Source: Shinisaurus crocodilurus | Taxonomy: Eukaryota > Chordata > Lepidosauria > Squamata > Shinisauridae | Assembly (NCBI GenBank): GCA_021292165.1 | Contig: CM037876.1 | Location: forward strand, 203,877,200-203,941,199 | Reading direction: 5' to 3' | Length of the DNA stretch: 64,000 nt | Shown: positions 48,955 through 64,000 of the stretch, piece by piece | How the letters are laid out: each line of letters begins with the position of its first letter | How positions within the stretch are numbered: position 1 is the stretch's first letter | The notes under the pieces: model-generated | The model's input: the letters and a program-made list of their open reading frames with translations, nothing else | The model's database searches: none | Told to the model about the DNA's origin: nothing | Made by a program: the position numbers and the translations under genes

Positions 48955-49052
48955 AGAAAACCAAGAGAAAATGATTTATTTTCTTCTCCTTGATCGGAAA
49001 GAGAGATATCCCAGTCATGAGGATGAGGACCTTCCTCCTAGAAATGAAATAG
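48955..49052 (+). CDS. BRSK2: BRSK2 exon: UBA-like domain, second part
   Basis: This 98-nt exon enters in phase 2 and leaves in phase 1 (acceptor 'ttattttccag', donor 'gtatat'). It encodes (E)[19 protein letters not shown], the last UBA helix, followed by [13 protein letters not shown]. The [19 protein letters not shown] block is nearly invariant between BRSK1 and BRSK2. The donor 'G|gtatat' is weaker than the others in this gene. Read-through past the donor would continue open for about 90 nt to a stop at 49142, so intron retention would truncate the kinase after the UBA. Confidence 0.96.
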
Positions 49053-50225
49053 GTATATCCAGAAAAAAAATCCTGGTCTCTTCACTTTGTCTCTTGTTTT
49101 GCATTGCCTGGTCATATAATCAATTGTTACAGCACATTTTGTAATATTCAGCCTATGTGAGATGCTCCTTGCACATTCAGAGAGTCTCCTGTGACTGGAA
49201 GGGCTTCCAAATGCTCTTCAGTGAAGGAGGATCCACCTCGCTTACAGATCTCTCTTACACATCACATGCATGGAGTTCCCCCAACCTGTGCAGGTGGGAG
49301 CTGTGTGTGTGCATGAGGGTGTAGTTGGAGCTTTGGACTGGCACCATTCCTGGACCACCTCACATCTAACATATTCTTAGCTACATATGCACAAACAGGA
49401 AGCATTTCCAGTGACTTTCAATGAAGTGCATGCCGCATTCCCCTCTGTCTCATTAAATCTCACTTAAAAGCTTGTGGAAATTATGGGAGAGTCTTTTCTG
49501 ATGCGGTGCTCTTGATATCTTAAAGTGAACTCCCTAGACAATGATACATCGATTTAGCCACATGTTTTGACATAAACGGAGCAGAGGATCATTCTGCTAC
49601 GCTACTTCAAGTGGTTGAATTTTTACTTCCTGTGCAGACAAGTGTAATGTTATGCCTCAGCTGTGTGAGGTAGCCTTTCCTCCTGCTTCCGACATCCTAG
49701 GGATATATTATGCTATTTATTTCATACGCTAATGCAAACTATTATCTGGGTGTCTCTGAGCAAGAAGGAACAAAAAGTCTTCCCTGAATGTGTTAGTTTT
49801 ATCTCTGAGCTGAATATATCTGTGTGATGTCCTATCATATTTTAGAATTCATGTGCATTATTATTGAAGTGTTACCGTAGTTGTGTTTCCTTTCCCAAGG
49901 GAAGCAGAGTGGGTAAGTTCAGCTCTTTGCTCCTAGCAGTATCTCTGGGAATGCAGAGCAAGGTTTAATTGAGAGCAATCATGCTTCTGATGAATATCTC
50001 ATCATTAGCCATTAACCGTGGCCTCAAACAAAGAGATGAGAGGATAGGATCAGAGAAGTGGTGATAGTTTAATAATAGTTGCTTGGAGACATAGCTTCTT
50101 TCAAAGATGCTTGCCATGCAGAGTTCCTGCTCCCCTTTCTAGATAGACATGGGTATGTTTGGAAGAGATTAGACTGGAGCAATAGGTGCAGGCTTTGAAA
50201 TTCTAGTTCATGCTAAAGTAAAGAT

Positions 50226-50424
50226 ACAACTCTGTATTATATTGTTTGTATCTCTGTTTAGTCTCTCCTTTTTTACAACTCTGTATTATATTGTTTGTAT
50301 CTCTGTTTAGTCTCTCCTTTTTTACAACTCTGTATTATATTGTTTGTATCTCTGTTTAGTCTCTCCTTCTTTTTTACAACTCTGTATTATATTGTTTGTA
50401 TCTCTGTTTAGTCTCTTCTTTTTT
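50226..50424. repeat. 49-bp minisatellite, four copies
   Basis: Units start with 'acaactctgtattatattgt' at 50226, 50275, 50324 and 50376. The first three periods are 49, 49 and 52 nt; the third unit gained 3 nt (TTC) before the T run. Copies are almost identical, so the array is recent. Each unit holds 'tctctccttttttac', which resembles a polypyrimidine tract. Confidence 0.95.
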
Positions 50425-51149
50425 ATTCTTGCATGTTTGTAATTCCCTTCCCTCAGAACTATATTTTATCACCTCTGTTGAACCAAGCTTGCTGTGATAG
50501 AGGGTTATCTGAGGTTCTCTGTATCTTTATTCCATAATGTCACAATTCCACAAAGCATACATATAGCCCTTTTTCCAGACCACTGCAGATGTATAAGAAT
50601 AAATACTACAGCGTCTCTTATTTTTAAATTTTTTGCTCTAACAACACTGTAACAAAGAGACCTGAACACAAAAGCATACATGCAAGAATGCTTATTCTTA
50701 TCCATTCTTCATACCTGTAAAATTACTTTGGTGCTGGGGTTGGCGGAGGGGAGTGCTGCTGCTAAAGGGCTCATAGGTCAAGACTGAGGATATAATAGAT
50801 GTTGTAGCTGTTCGCAAGTTGCGGGCGAACTGTGGGACCATTACAGAGTTTCTGGAGCGCTGTCTGTCATAAAACAAGCAGAATCCTATGCAGCATCCTC
50901 TAGTATTAAGAAATGCCAGACTCCAAGTTTCCTAACTTTTATCACAAAACTACTTGGCAGTAAATGCATCTATCTTAATTGGGTTGAACACAGAGTTTTT
51001 ATTTGACCAGTGGGAGCGTTTTTGTGTGGAGTTCCACTCAGAATGTTCCCACCAGTAGAAATGGGGGAGGAGATCTTTGCTGATTTCCCCCTCCCTCTGC
51101 AGCCCCCAGCACCACTGCTTCATCTGCTCTGGAGGATACCCCAACACCA

Positions 51150-51487
51150 AGTGGGCCGCTCAACAAGATCTGCCATGGATGGCCTTCTCCTTGTCCCTTC
51201 AGCCAGAGCAGCTAGACTGGTGGGGACGAGGAAGAGGGCCTTTTCTGTGGCGGCCCCCGTACTGTGGAACTCTCTCCCGAGTGACCTCCGCCATGCCCCC
51301 TCTCTGCTGAGCTTCCGTCGCTCATTAAAAACCTGGTTGTTCAGGCGGGAATATGGGGTGGGTTAAGATTTTAAAATTTTTATATTGTTTTAAATGTATT
51401 TTATTGTTTTTATTCTGTGTACATCGCCCAGGGTGGCCGGTTGCCGGCCAGATGGGTGATAAATAAATATAAATAATAAATAATAAA
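51150..51487 (+). mobile_element. L2-type LINE, 3' end
   Basis: The + strand encodes ARLVGTRKRAFSVAAPVLWN then SLPSDLRHAPSLLSFRRSLK, the L2 C-terminus, open to the stop at 51364. The 3' UTR ends 'gatgggtgataaataaatat'. It is younger-looking than the other L2-type copies. Confidence 0.8.
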
Positions 51488-52142
51488 CCCCCTGGAGCAG
51501 ATATTTGGGGGACATAAGGGGGTGGAGGGAAATTGGTGAAGATGACCTCCTCTCCTGTTCAGCCAGCAGAAAAGCTCTGCTGGATCAGAAGCCTCTCACT
51601 GATGGAAGGAGCACTTCCATCCATTGGAGGCTTTTGCTGGATCCAACCCACTGAATAGTGCAAGGTAAGGCTGCATCTTGGATGCCCTTCTAAGATGCCT
51701 TCATTGAGCTTTTAAATAGTTGGTTACAAAGAAATAATATAAAATCTCCTTATCTAAAATGACTTGTCACATTGGCTTCCTACATTGCAATTTATCTAGA
51801 GTATTGTGATGGCTGAATGCTACATACCGTAGTCAGAAAAGATAAAAACTTTGTTTGTAGTGAGGAAAATATGAACACGAAGATATAACATATAATACGA
51901 AAATAAAGTTATAGCGAAACTAATAAGGAAAAGGTATTGTTTGGGTACCAGCTTTCCTTAAATTTAACATGCCCCAAAGAGGAAAAGCTCCCTTTTTCTT
52001 TTCACACTTCACTCTATTTTTACTCATTTATTTATATTTATTGTGCTGCAGGTCACTTCTGAAAAGCTGCTGAGATGTATATTCATTGTATGGCAGGAGA
52101 GGTGTTGTGCACGAGATTTAGAAGTGTGGGGAGGAATGTTAA

Positions 52143-56440
<4,298 letters not shown>

Positions 56441-56506
56441 TAAAACAATGTTCAGTAAAAGCCTGGATATCTGTGAAGCCAATCCCAAATTCAACAAAGA
56501 AGAAAG
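56441..56506 (+). CDS. BRSK2: BRSK2 66-nt exon, probably alternatively spliced
   Basis: The segment has an acceptor 'ttgttcctgccatag' and donor 'AG|gtataa'. It is 66 nt long with phase 2 on both sides, so it joins the preceding exon (which ends in AG) in frame and can be included or skipped without a shift. Joined, it adds S-K-T-M-F-S-K-S-L-D-I-C-E-A-N-P-K-F-N-K then E-E and a split Arg/Ser codon. This closely resembles the segment SK.MFSKSLDI.EA.P.F.KE that I recall from some mammalian BRSK2 isoforms and that is absent from others. That recollection was not checked. It would sit between the MAQHGQ segment and the SRSISG segment of the linker. It is Ser/Lys-rich and adds possible phosphosites. 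Confidence 0.85.
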
Positions 56507-56723
56507 GTATAAAACACCAACAATCTGTTCCTCTCCTTTACCTCACTGCTGTTCCTTAAAGATGCAGTACTTACCTTATCCACTGGGGGCAAATTTGCTT
56601 GAGAGAGAGAGACCCAGCCAAGGGTGGACAACAACTAGTTTTCATCCACAGCATTACACTATGCATTTTGGCATCTCAATCTTCCGATGAGGTGTTGAAC
56701 CTCTTTAAGAGGTATTCAGATGT

Positions 56724-56980
56724 CAGGGTTGTTGAACCTCTTTCAGAGAATCTCTTGCGGGCCACATTCCAGTGGTGGACGGGGTGACGGCAAAAAGGGC
56801 AGGACAAAATGACTGCAGATTTTAGCTTAAGGCTCTTACTGCCAGTAACTAAGCCTTAGGAGAGACATTTCAACTTTTTAGAATTGGGGGGAAACTGCAC
56901 AAAAGCCAGGAAACCACCAAACATTAGGTCATCAGAGAAGGGCTGGATCTGGCCCCTAACCCTGAGGTTCTGCATCTCTG
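56724..56980. mobile_element. hAT-like element, 257 bp
   Basis: CAGGGTTGTTGAACC on the left and GGTTCTGCATCTCTG on the right are inverted with 11 of 15 matches. Inside are 'gcgggccacattccag' and 'gggctggatctggcccc', typical of this hAT-like group. The 8-bp flanks match only partly. Confidence 0.55.
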
Positions 56981-58239
56981 CTTTATGTGTAGCTTCCATC
57001 TGTGACCAGTTGCAAAGGAGGACAGGGTTCCTATATCTTAAATAACCGTGTAGAAGAGGGAACCTGAGCAGTGGCAGCTTTTCTCACCTTTCCTAATAAG
57101 CCAGAGCTGTCAACATTATTTTTTTCTATAGGCTGTTCAAGGTACAGGTGCCCTCTCCTCTTTGTGACTAATCACATTAGTTGGTGCTCTGACCGTTTCC
57201 ATAGTCTGTTATCCTACAGTGTGGAGCCTACACTCCTGGTCAGTAAGTAGTTTGCAGGAGAGAGTGGAAGGGTGTGAGCCAGGCTCCCTCCGTTCCCTGA
57301 AGTTCCTTTGATGCAGCCACCACTCCATCCATATACTCCCTCCCTCTTGCCTCTGTGTTGGCAGCTGGAGGCAAATTTGGCCTTGGTGAACCATTTAACC
57401 AGTGGCAAAGGCGGTCTGACCCTCATGTGTGCTCCATACAACATGTTAGCTAATCTCTTTGCTGATTAACAGTTAGCCTTGAACACTGGGGATCAGGCTG
57501 CCTGTCAGGTATGAATGGTTAATTGCTCCTTTTTACTCCTCAGCCCTGGAAGCTATGCTTTTACAGCATTCCACACTGCCATTTCAGACAGGGATGAGAC
57601 TGTTAATTGGAAAGCGGGCTTAATATATGTGTAGCAGATGGAATTTCAGCAGGTGCATGACAAGCTGCACCTGCCAAAGTTCCCTGGTTTTTTGTTTGTT
57701 TTTTTTGCTCAATGACTGAAGGTATTGTTGCCATTTTTGACTTGTTTTTATTTTGAAATCTTTTTTAAAAAATTACAACATAACAATAACAGCAATATTG
57801 TGGAAAACCTTCTGTATTAACATTTACAAACCTATCCCATAAATCCACTTAGTTGATTAGATTAGCTAGTCATAAAATCATCATCTGGAGAAATCTTCAT
57901 AGCTCTGTAATAAACATCAATTAGGCCTTTGACCATTAAGGTCTTTTGAACATAGACAATGGGTGCTATCCAAACTGAGATTGATAGGACATTTCTGATT
58001 GATCTTGATTGTTGTGGATTGCAACACTAGTTTCTTAGCAATCTTTTGCAACTACATTCTTACAATCTGTAACATAGGGAGCACTGATGCTCAAGTATGT
58101 GGAGTTTCACTTGAGTTACACAGGGACAAAGGAAAAAATACTTTGTATATACTCAAAGGCACTTTGGTCTACAACCAACCTGCAGGTAGAGGGGAAAGGA
58201 TCCCTAGCCATTACGGTAAATGGTACATGTGACATCATA

Positions 58240-58460
58240 ATAATACTTCGCATTATATACCTCTTTAGAGTACTCAAACCGCTTCTCATACATTGTTATC
58301 TTGTAATCCTTACAACGGCCCGGTATGTTTTCCCTGTATTGCAGATCTGAGGTTGAGGTTGGGAGAGAGTGTCTTACCTAGTGAATACATTGCAGAGACA
58401 AGATTTGAACTGGAGATTTCCTGCCGTGTAGCTCAGTTGCTTAGCCACTATGCTACATTA
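58240..58460 (-). mobile_element. MIR-like SINE
   Basis: 'gtaatccttacaacggcccg', 'gcagatctgaggttgaggtt', 'cagagacaagatttgaactg' and 'cttagccactatgctaca' follow the reversed MIR order including the B-box region. Confidence 0.7.
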
Positions 58461-59639
58461 GATCTAATATTGAAAATATTGAAAGTCAGCTCCTGGTCTG
58501 AGCTTTTGTGAGCATTGGCTCAACTTTGGCCCTGGAAACTGCTTTTGTAGGCTAAGAAAGTCCACTGAGCAAACTTTATAGAAGACAACAGTCTTCCCAT
58601 TTTAAAGTAGCAAATAAAGGGAACTCTGCCTATCAGCGGATGGATGGTCCAATTCTGGCGCAGCCTACGAGGCACTCAGTTTTATGAGGGCCTGCAAAAA
58701 AAGAGCATTGCAGCCAAGCTGCCAGGAACTCATAAAAAGTTCACACACGAGAGAAATAATGAGCTGCTGTCTTGTGTAGTGCTCATCAGGGAGACCCCAA
58801 GCACTGTTGTAGGAGCCAGAGACTTGATACAAATCTCAGCCTGGAGTGACTGTAATAGGATGGGGTTCTGAAAACCTAACCTCATCTTGTTACCCTTGTC
58901 AAAGTTCTTGCCAGACAGATCAGGATGATAGCCCACCCTTGGCCGTTTCCTCCTTGCCTCTCGCTATAGAGGCGTTTGATGCATTTGCCCCCAGGAAAAA
59001 CTGTTTTTTCTGCAGTTGCTCAGCGTCAGCCAACTTACCACTTCCCCAAAATGGGTGCTTGCTAATGCTTTTTTCAAAAACGCAGCCATGTTACATACCA
59101 GTCCCTCCTAATTTTGCACTGGCTCTAAAATAAGGGTGGGGGCATAATGCTGACCTACTTTATAAAGATTGCTGATATAATGGATGTGAAGCACACAAAT
59201 TACTTAGAGTAAACAGCACACTCTTAGCTCTGTCCCACAGACTCAGCTTTCTGAACTACAAATGTATACAGAAAGCTGAAAATAACATGTGTGATCCTCA
59301 TTTCTTAGGAGGGAGCATGAAGGGGAAAAGAGCATCCCTAAATTTTATTTTTTGTGTAGTCTGATGAAAGGGCTGTTAAGGGAAGAATATAAAATGTAGG
59401 TCAAGGAAGTGCAGGAGCAATAAGTGCAGCAAACAAAACCCCATCAAAATATTCCCTCTTTTGGTTAGCAAATCATACTTTTGAATGGTGCCTGGTCAAC
59501 GTCTTTAACGTTTCTCTCACTTTTGGTTTATTTTAAGAGGAATACTGCATCTTTAAGGATCCTGCCCCTCTAGATGCACACGGTTGTCTTGGTAGCTGAG
59601 GCCACTGTTCCTTTCTTCTGCCCTCCATCCTTGTCTTTC

Positions 59640-59713
59640 TCCAGCCTTTCTTTCTTTCTGTCTTCCTTCCTTCCTCTCTCTCTCCCTCCCTCCCTCCCTC
59701 CCCTACTTGTCTG

Positions 59714-59745
<32 letters not shown>

Positions 59746-59765
59746 ATCTTTGTCTAGTCTTCCTT
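59640..59765. repeat. CT/CCCT-rich simple-sequence tract
   Basis: TTTC, TTCC, CTCC and TC units alternate over about 125 nt. The open frame with Ser-Leu-Pro runs is an artefact. Confidence 0.9.
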
Positions 59766-60014
59766 TCTTTCTCTCACCTGTTGCCCTGTCCCTTCAGTGC
59801 TTCTTCTATATCTGGGTTGCTGCAGCTCTGTAGTTCACATGCTTCAGTACTATAGGAAATGCACATGTCTGCACTGCTGGGTTTATTGTGTTCTGGGATT
59901 ATTTTTTTATTTAAATAAAACTCATTTCCCTTCTTTCTTTCCCCATTGTCAGTTTGATGTCCATTCGCATTGTTAAAATCCTCAATGCCTTTCCCTTTCT
60001 GGGAAAATGATTAA

Positions 60015-60147
60015 AGGCACAATCCTATGCATATTTAGACAGAAAAAAAGTCCTCAGCTCCCATCATTCCACAGCCAGCCATGCTGGCTGAGGAATACTG
60101 GGAGTCGTGTGACCTTTTTCTGTCTAAACATGCATAGGATTGCATCC
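60015..60147. mobile_element. TTAA-type palindromic mini-element, copy 3
   Basis: Ends AGGCACAATCCTATGCAT and ATGCATAGGATTGCATCC, arms 'cagccagccatgctggctg'. The left flank is TTAA (60011-60014), the right flank TAAG. Closely related to copies 1 and 2. Confidence 0.75.
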
Positions 60148-60226
60148 TAAGAAACTAAAGATAAAAGATGAATGACATTTGTGTGTCCATACTGAGATAA
60201 ATATAGATAGATAGAGATATGTACAG

Positions 60227-60227
<1 letters not shown>

Positions 60228-60263
<36 letters not shown>
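60228..60263. repeat. (CA)n microsatellite
   Basis: About 17 CA units after 'gtacagtata', preceded by a few GATA units (60204-60216). Confidence 0.95.
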
Positions 60264-60265
<2 letters not shown>

Positions 60266-60959
60266 TCCTTGCATGTGTGTATGTGTTATATGCAGGCACA
60301 GGCACATTGGTCTACATGCACATTCAGGGAACCAGAAAATCTATTTGGGAATATTATTTGTAAATATATTTACAGTGTTATTTCTGATAACAAAATGTAG
60401 CCCTTACATATGAACATATGAATTATTTTCTATTCAAGAACAAATTAAGGTTAGATTGATTAGTTCCTCCTCTACATCAGTAATAATACACACCAGAATT
60501 CCACAAAGGAGGAAGAGGGTGCAAAGAATCTATGGGATCGGGAATAATCTCTAGGGTGAGAAGCAGTTAGGAAGATGTATCCATCCGACCTTCTAGTAAC
60601 GCCTCAAATCTGAAAGGACGTACATGGAACTGGCAATGATATCATTTGTGGATGGAAGGAATGTTGAGTAGATTCTGGCTTGTAGCAGAGTGGTTAAGCC
60701 TAAAAGCATGTACTTTGAGTTAAAAGTACGAAACTTGGCACATTTATATATTGACCCATACTAAAAAAATTTTTTGATATGGATCCCAGTAAGCAATGCC
60801 CTCTGGAGGGCAGGAGACCAACACATGTGGTGTTCTGTCTTTTAGTCTGTGAGCCAGGAGAAAAATTGTTACTGTATGTGTTGAATAATGCTGAAAGTGA
60901 TTTTTAGCAAGCTCTACATGGCAAGAGAGGAACAATAAGTGGTAGGCCTATAGCAAACA

Positions 60960-61110
60960 TGTGGTGTTGTGTGTAATCACAATTTATCTTACCCTGGGCC
61001 AACCTTGCCATGCAGCAAGGTGAAGTGACCTGCTTAAGGCAGCACCAGCAGGGGGGAATACAAAACCAGAATGCTTTGTGTTGTCGCCCACACCACTAGC
61101 CCAGTGCTAT
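60960..61110 (-). mobile_element. MIR-like remnant
   Basis: 'gtgaagtgacctgcttaagg' and 'cccacaccactagcccagtg' fit the reversed MIR middle and head. Weak. Confidence 0.4.
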
Positions 61111-61344
61111 CTATGAGTTGCCACATTCATTTTAATAGATGTTATGGGATTTCATATTACATTGTGATTATGCACACTTCTAATTTTGTGTTTTTTTATC
61201 TATATACAATTATACATTCAATTTAAACGTGTCATCCAATTCTAGTGGGACCCTAAAATCACTACTGGGAACATTCTTTCTATGTAGAGAATAAGTATAA
61301 AAATTAAACTCATTTATTTCAAAACATGAGTAAATGTGAGGGGA

Positions 61345-61435
61345 TAATCAATGTTGTATCCAATGTTAGTCTGAGTTAGAGTAGACCCATTGAAATTAAT
61401 GGGCTTAAGTTAGACTGGCATTGAATACAACCCCA
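61345..61435. mobile_element. Small palindromic mini-element
   Basis: 'ttgtatccaatgttagtctg' and 'agactggcattgaatacaac' are inverted ends, with 'cccattgaaattaatgggc' as the palindromic core. Confidence 0.65.
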
Positions 61436-63039
61436 TTGATTTTTAGGCATTATCGCTGCATGTCCATGGCAAGTTTGATGCTTTTAATGCACACTGCAAA
61501 ATTTGGTCAAAATTCCTGGCTTAACTGCTCTGCTATTGTGGACAGATAGTGCATGGTAGAACAGGCTCGTAAGTTTCCATCCCTAGGATAGAAGTCTGAA
61601 GGCTCACTTGGGAGGGAGCTGAGCCTCCTAAAGCACATGGAGTGGGAATGGTTTGAATATCCTACTGCAGTCAGCAACATTTTATATTCTGATTCATATT
61701 ATTTTTACTGCATTTAAGTCTTAGGATTTCTTTACAACTCCCATATTGCACAGTCTCATTGCTGACCAGAAACAAAATATACTTCAGAAATACTAAATTT
61801 CACATGGCTGTAGCTATGAAGAAAGGGCATCTTTTGGTGCCTCTGGTATCTTGAGAACCTCCTATAGAAAGTTAGATAAGAAGGTAGGTGAGGTAAGCAA
61901 GGAACAAATGACATGTACAAAGGAGATTGATACTTAACAGAAAGCTTTTTGAAATGCTCCCTTCAGAAGGTGGGAAGAGAGATGCTGAACTGGGAGAAAG
62001 GAATTATATCCATGCAAGTTTAGTCCACAAGATGTCTACAGATTTTTGCTTGCCTATCACTATGTGGCTTGAGTAACAGTAAAATGAAAAACAGGTAGAA
62101 ATGTAATTTGCCACTGTTACCATTTGTGTTTAGGGTAGACAAGTAGCTCGCGTCTCCTTAATAGCTTGTGTTTCAGGCTGCATTTCTTTTATATTGTATG
62201 TTTATTTTACATTGTATTCAGGCAGAGACTTTACAACCTTTGATTTTAATTTAATAAAAAATATTAGAGTCTAGATCTCATAATCATGGAAAAGTTGAAG
62301 GTCTCTCAGCTAGAGCAATCTTTTCAATAAGCCTGAATTAAAGTAGGGTTGCAACTTGGGGCACGATCCACAGGGTATTTCTACACACGTCTCACTCAAA
62401 TGAATGTCTTGTGAGGTATATATCCTTTTATACATTTCCGCAGAGCTCTCACACAAGAAACTCCCAGTGAGGTGTATCCTCATCTAGGCACCCATACCCA
62501 TTCAGAAGTGTTGATCCTAATGATCAGTGCATTTAGCAGTACACATAAAGTATAAATATGTGTATTGGAAGAGAAGTTTCCCAGAATAGATCCTTATAGG
62601 ACAGAAGCAAAATGTGGGAAGATCCACATGCACGTAATAATTGCAGCACTGCCCACTATGCATAATCTATTGATTTGCCATCAGAAAGCAACCAAACCAA
62701 TATGGACTGCCAGCTCCATAGGCTGCCTAAGTCAGGGTGGGCGAGCTGTATTTTATCATTCTCCGTTACACCTGCTGTGTCCGCTCCCATATTCCCAGAC
62801 ACAAACATCTTCCAGGATTACGAGCAGTCTGGAAATACTTGTCTAGTCAATGAAATCTTCCCCTCCCCTGAGTATTTCCCCACTGGTGCTTCCATCAGCA
62901 GCAGGCGCCTGTGGCAATAATTGTGACCATGTAGTTCTCCGAACAGTATTTCACTCTGCTTTTCGTACTCTTCTCTCCACCTTCTTCCACGTCCCTGTCT
63001 TTCTCTCTCTTTCTTCTCTTTTTATTCCCCTCTGCCAAG

Positions 63040-63063
63040 GATGACGAGTGCTGACGCATTGGG
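63040..63063 (+). CDS. Candidate 24-nt in-frame microexon of BRSK2
   Basis: A strong acceptor (a pyrimidine tract of about 75 nt ending 'cccctctgccaag') is followed after 24 nt by the donor GG|gtaagc. Entering after two bases (AG) it reads R, then M-T-S-A-D-A-L, then GG plus the next base (Gly). The length is a multiple of three, there is no stop, and the phase is 2 in and 2 out, exactly as needed after either the 52279-52429 or the 56441-56506 exon. A TGC sits between the pyrimidine tract and the AG, as in many SRRM4-dependent neuronal microexons. I do not recall this segment in any BRSK2 isoform. The 'aaggATGa' could also be read as a start codon, making an alternative first exon, but the strong acceptor speaks for an internal exon. 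Confidence 0.4.
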
Positions 63064-63529
63064 GTAAGCTCCAGTTTTGGATTATACCTGTTGTGGGGCC
63101 TTTTCACTTTTCTGGGGAAAGACATTTCTTTTAATATTTAACTTTTAAAACAGTATTCTTTTTTGTGACATGAAATTTTGTTATGGAAAAAATGTTTCAG
63201 GAAGAAACATTTGTGTGTATGTGTGCGCGCGCTTGCCTTGGCTTTGCCTGTATGTATCTTAAGGGATTATTGTAGAATAAGAGCAAAGCTAGATATGACA
63301 TCTGCAGAAATATAATTGGGTCCCCTGCAGTTTTGTTTTTTTTAAAACTAAAACTAGATGGGGGAAGGGGTTGAATTCGATTAAATTCACGGCACTGGTG
63401 AAAGGCTACTTTCCTAATTAAAATCCCCCTTGGGTGCTATTTGTCCAATGGTGGACAAATGGGGCAAATGGCATATTTGGAGCGGGCACTTAAGATCAGG
63501 AAAATGGTGCAGGAGCAAATGTGGCAAGA

Positions 63530-64000
63530 GAACATATAATAGAAATAGTAGGAAGAGAGAGAATATCATGGTTAAATTCAATGCAATTGGAATTGTGGTT
63601 AAAGAAGTGGAGGACAAGAATGGATAGCGAAAGAGAACTAACCAATTTTGAAAAGATAGTTTTGACTAGAGAAGCTATAGAAGGTAATGTTTCAACAAGA
63701 GGTACAACAAAGGCTTTATATACGATGTTACAAAATGAAGAAGAGCATAAAGATTCTCTTAAAGTGTTATGGGATAATGAATTTGATGAGGAAATATCGA
63801 AACAAAGTTGGAAAAATATTTGGGATAGACGTATTGTAAGAGTTATGTCAACTAGGATAAAAGAGAACTTTTATAAAGTTGTATGGAGATGGTATTTAAC
63901 TCCAGTAAGATGAAATCGGATAGATAAAAATTGCTCCGCATTGTGTTGGAGAGGATGTAATGTAAAAGGTACATATGCCCACATGTGGTGGAGCTGTAAA
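63530..64000 (+). mobile_element. L1 ORF2 C-terminal fragment, cut by window end
   Basis: An open frame gives LWDNEFDEEISKQSWKNIWD then RIKENFYKVVWRWYLTPVR, a single TGA at 63911, and then in the same frame NCSALCWRGCNVKGTYAHMW and WSCK. The pattern (RIKEN.YK...RWY.TPVR...CWRGC...GTY.HMWW.C) is L1. The left border is uncertain (63430-63540). The single stop disables this copy. Confidence 0.85.

Larger units (their letters stand above)
56507..63039 (+). other. Intron, at least 6.5 kb
   Basis: The intron contains a hAT-like element (56724-56980), a MIR-like remnant (58240-58460), a CT-rich tract (59640-59765), a TTAA-type mini-element (60015-60147), a CA microsatellite (60228-60263), a MIR-like remnant (about 60960-61110) and a small inverted-repeat element (61345-61435). 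Stretches 57000-58230, 58470-59630, 60270-60950 and 61440-63000 show nothing I can name. If the microexon at 63040 is not real, this intron runs on beyond the window. Confidence 0.7.

Noticed and set aside
50226..50424. CRISPR-like array
   Set aside because: The units are direct tandem copies without unique spacers, in a vertebrate intron: a minisatellite.

Overview
This window is a stretch of vertebrate nuclear DNA. Its interspersed repeats point to a squamate reptile (lizard or snake): Sauria-type SINEs whose tail reads 'ggttccttgcaggaaaaaa', tRNA-Ala-derived SINEs, L2/CR1-like and L1 LINEs, and many hAT-, pogo- and TTAA-type miniature transposons. The species cannot be fixed from the sequence alone. 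There are no bacterial-style genes, and most long open frames are low-complexity or transposon shadows.

One gene can be supported: BRSK2 (SAD-A), a brain-enriched serine/threonine kinase of the AMPK-related family, on the + strand. Nine coding exons are visible with exact splice sites and compatible phases: 10525-10641, 25014-25047, 28828-28896, 32438-32584, 42704-42735, 47467-47631, 48955-49052, 52279-52429 and a 66-nt exon at 56441-56506. They add up to 879 nt (293 codons). They run from the catalytic loop (HRDLKPEN) through the activation loop (LETSCGSPHYACPE), the C-lobe and the UBA-like domain to the start of the proline-rich linker. Residues such as [17 protein letters not shown] and [14 protein letters not shown] distinguish BRSK2 from BRSK1. 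The N-lobe exons lie upstream of base 1, and the proline-rich and KA1-type C-terminal exons lie beyond base 64000; I found neither in the window.

The 66-nt exon has phase 2 on both sides and resembles an alternatively used segment (SK.MFSKSLDI.EA) that I recall from mammalian BRSK2 isoforms. A possible 24-nt microexon at 63040-63063 has the same phases, a long polypyrimidine tract and a TGC just before its acceptor. It is the best candidate for something undescribed.

Layout: 1-10524 is intron with repeats and a GC-rich block (8815-9375). 10642-25013 is a long intron with LINEs, hAT elements and a Sauria SINE. 25048-28827 holds a 1.6-kb nested palindromic pogo-like element. 28897-32437 holds a TTAA mini-element and a 400-bp pyrimidine-rich tract. 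32585-42703 has a 407-bp palindromic element near the donor, an L2-type LINE and an inverted pair of Sauria SINEs. 42736-47466 ends with a 5'-truncated L1 that landed about 30-45 nt from the next 3' splice site, flanked by a perfect 16-bp target duplication. 49053-52278 holds a 49-bp minisatellite. 56507-64000 ends inside another L1 fragment.
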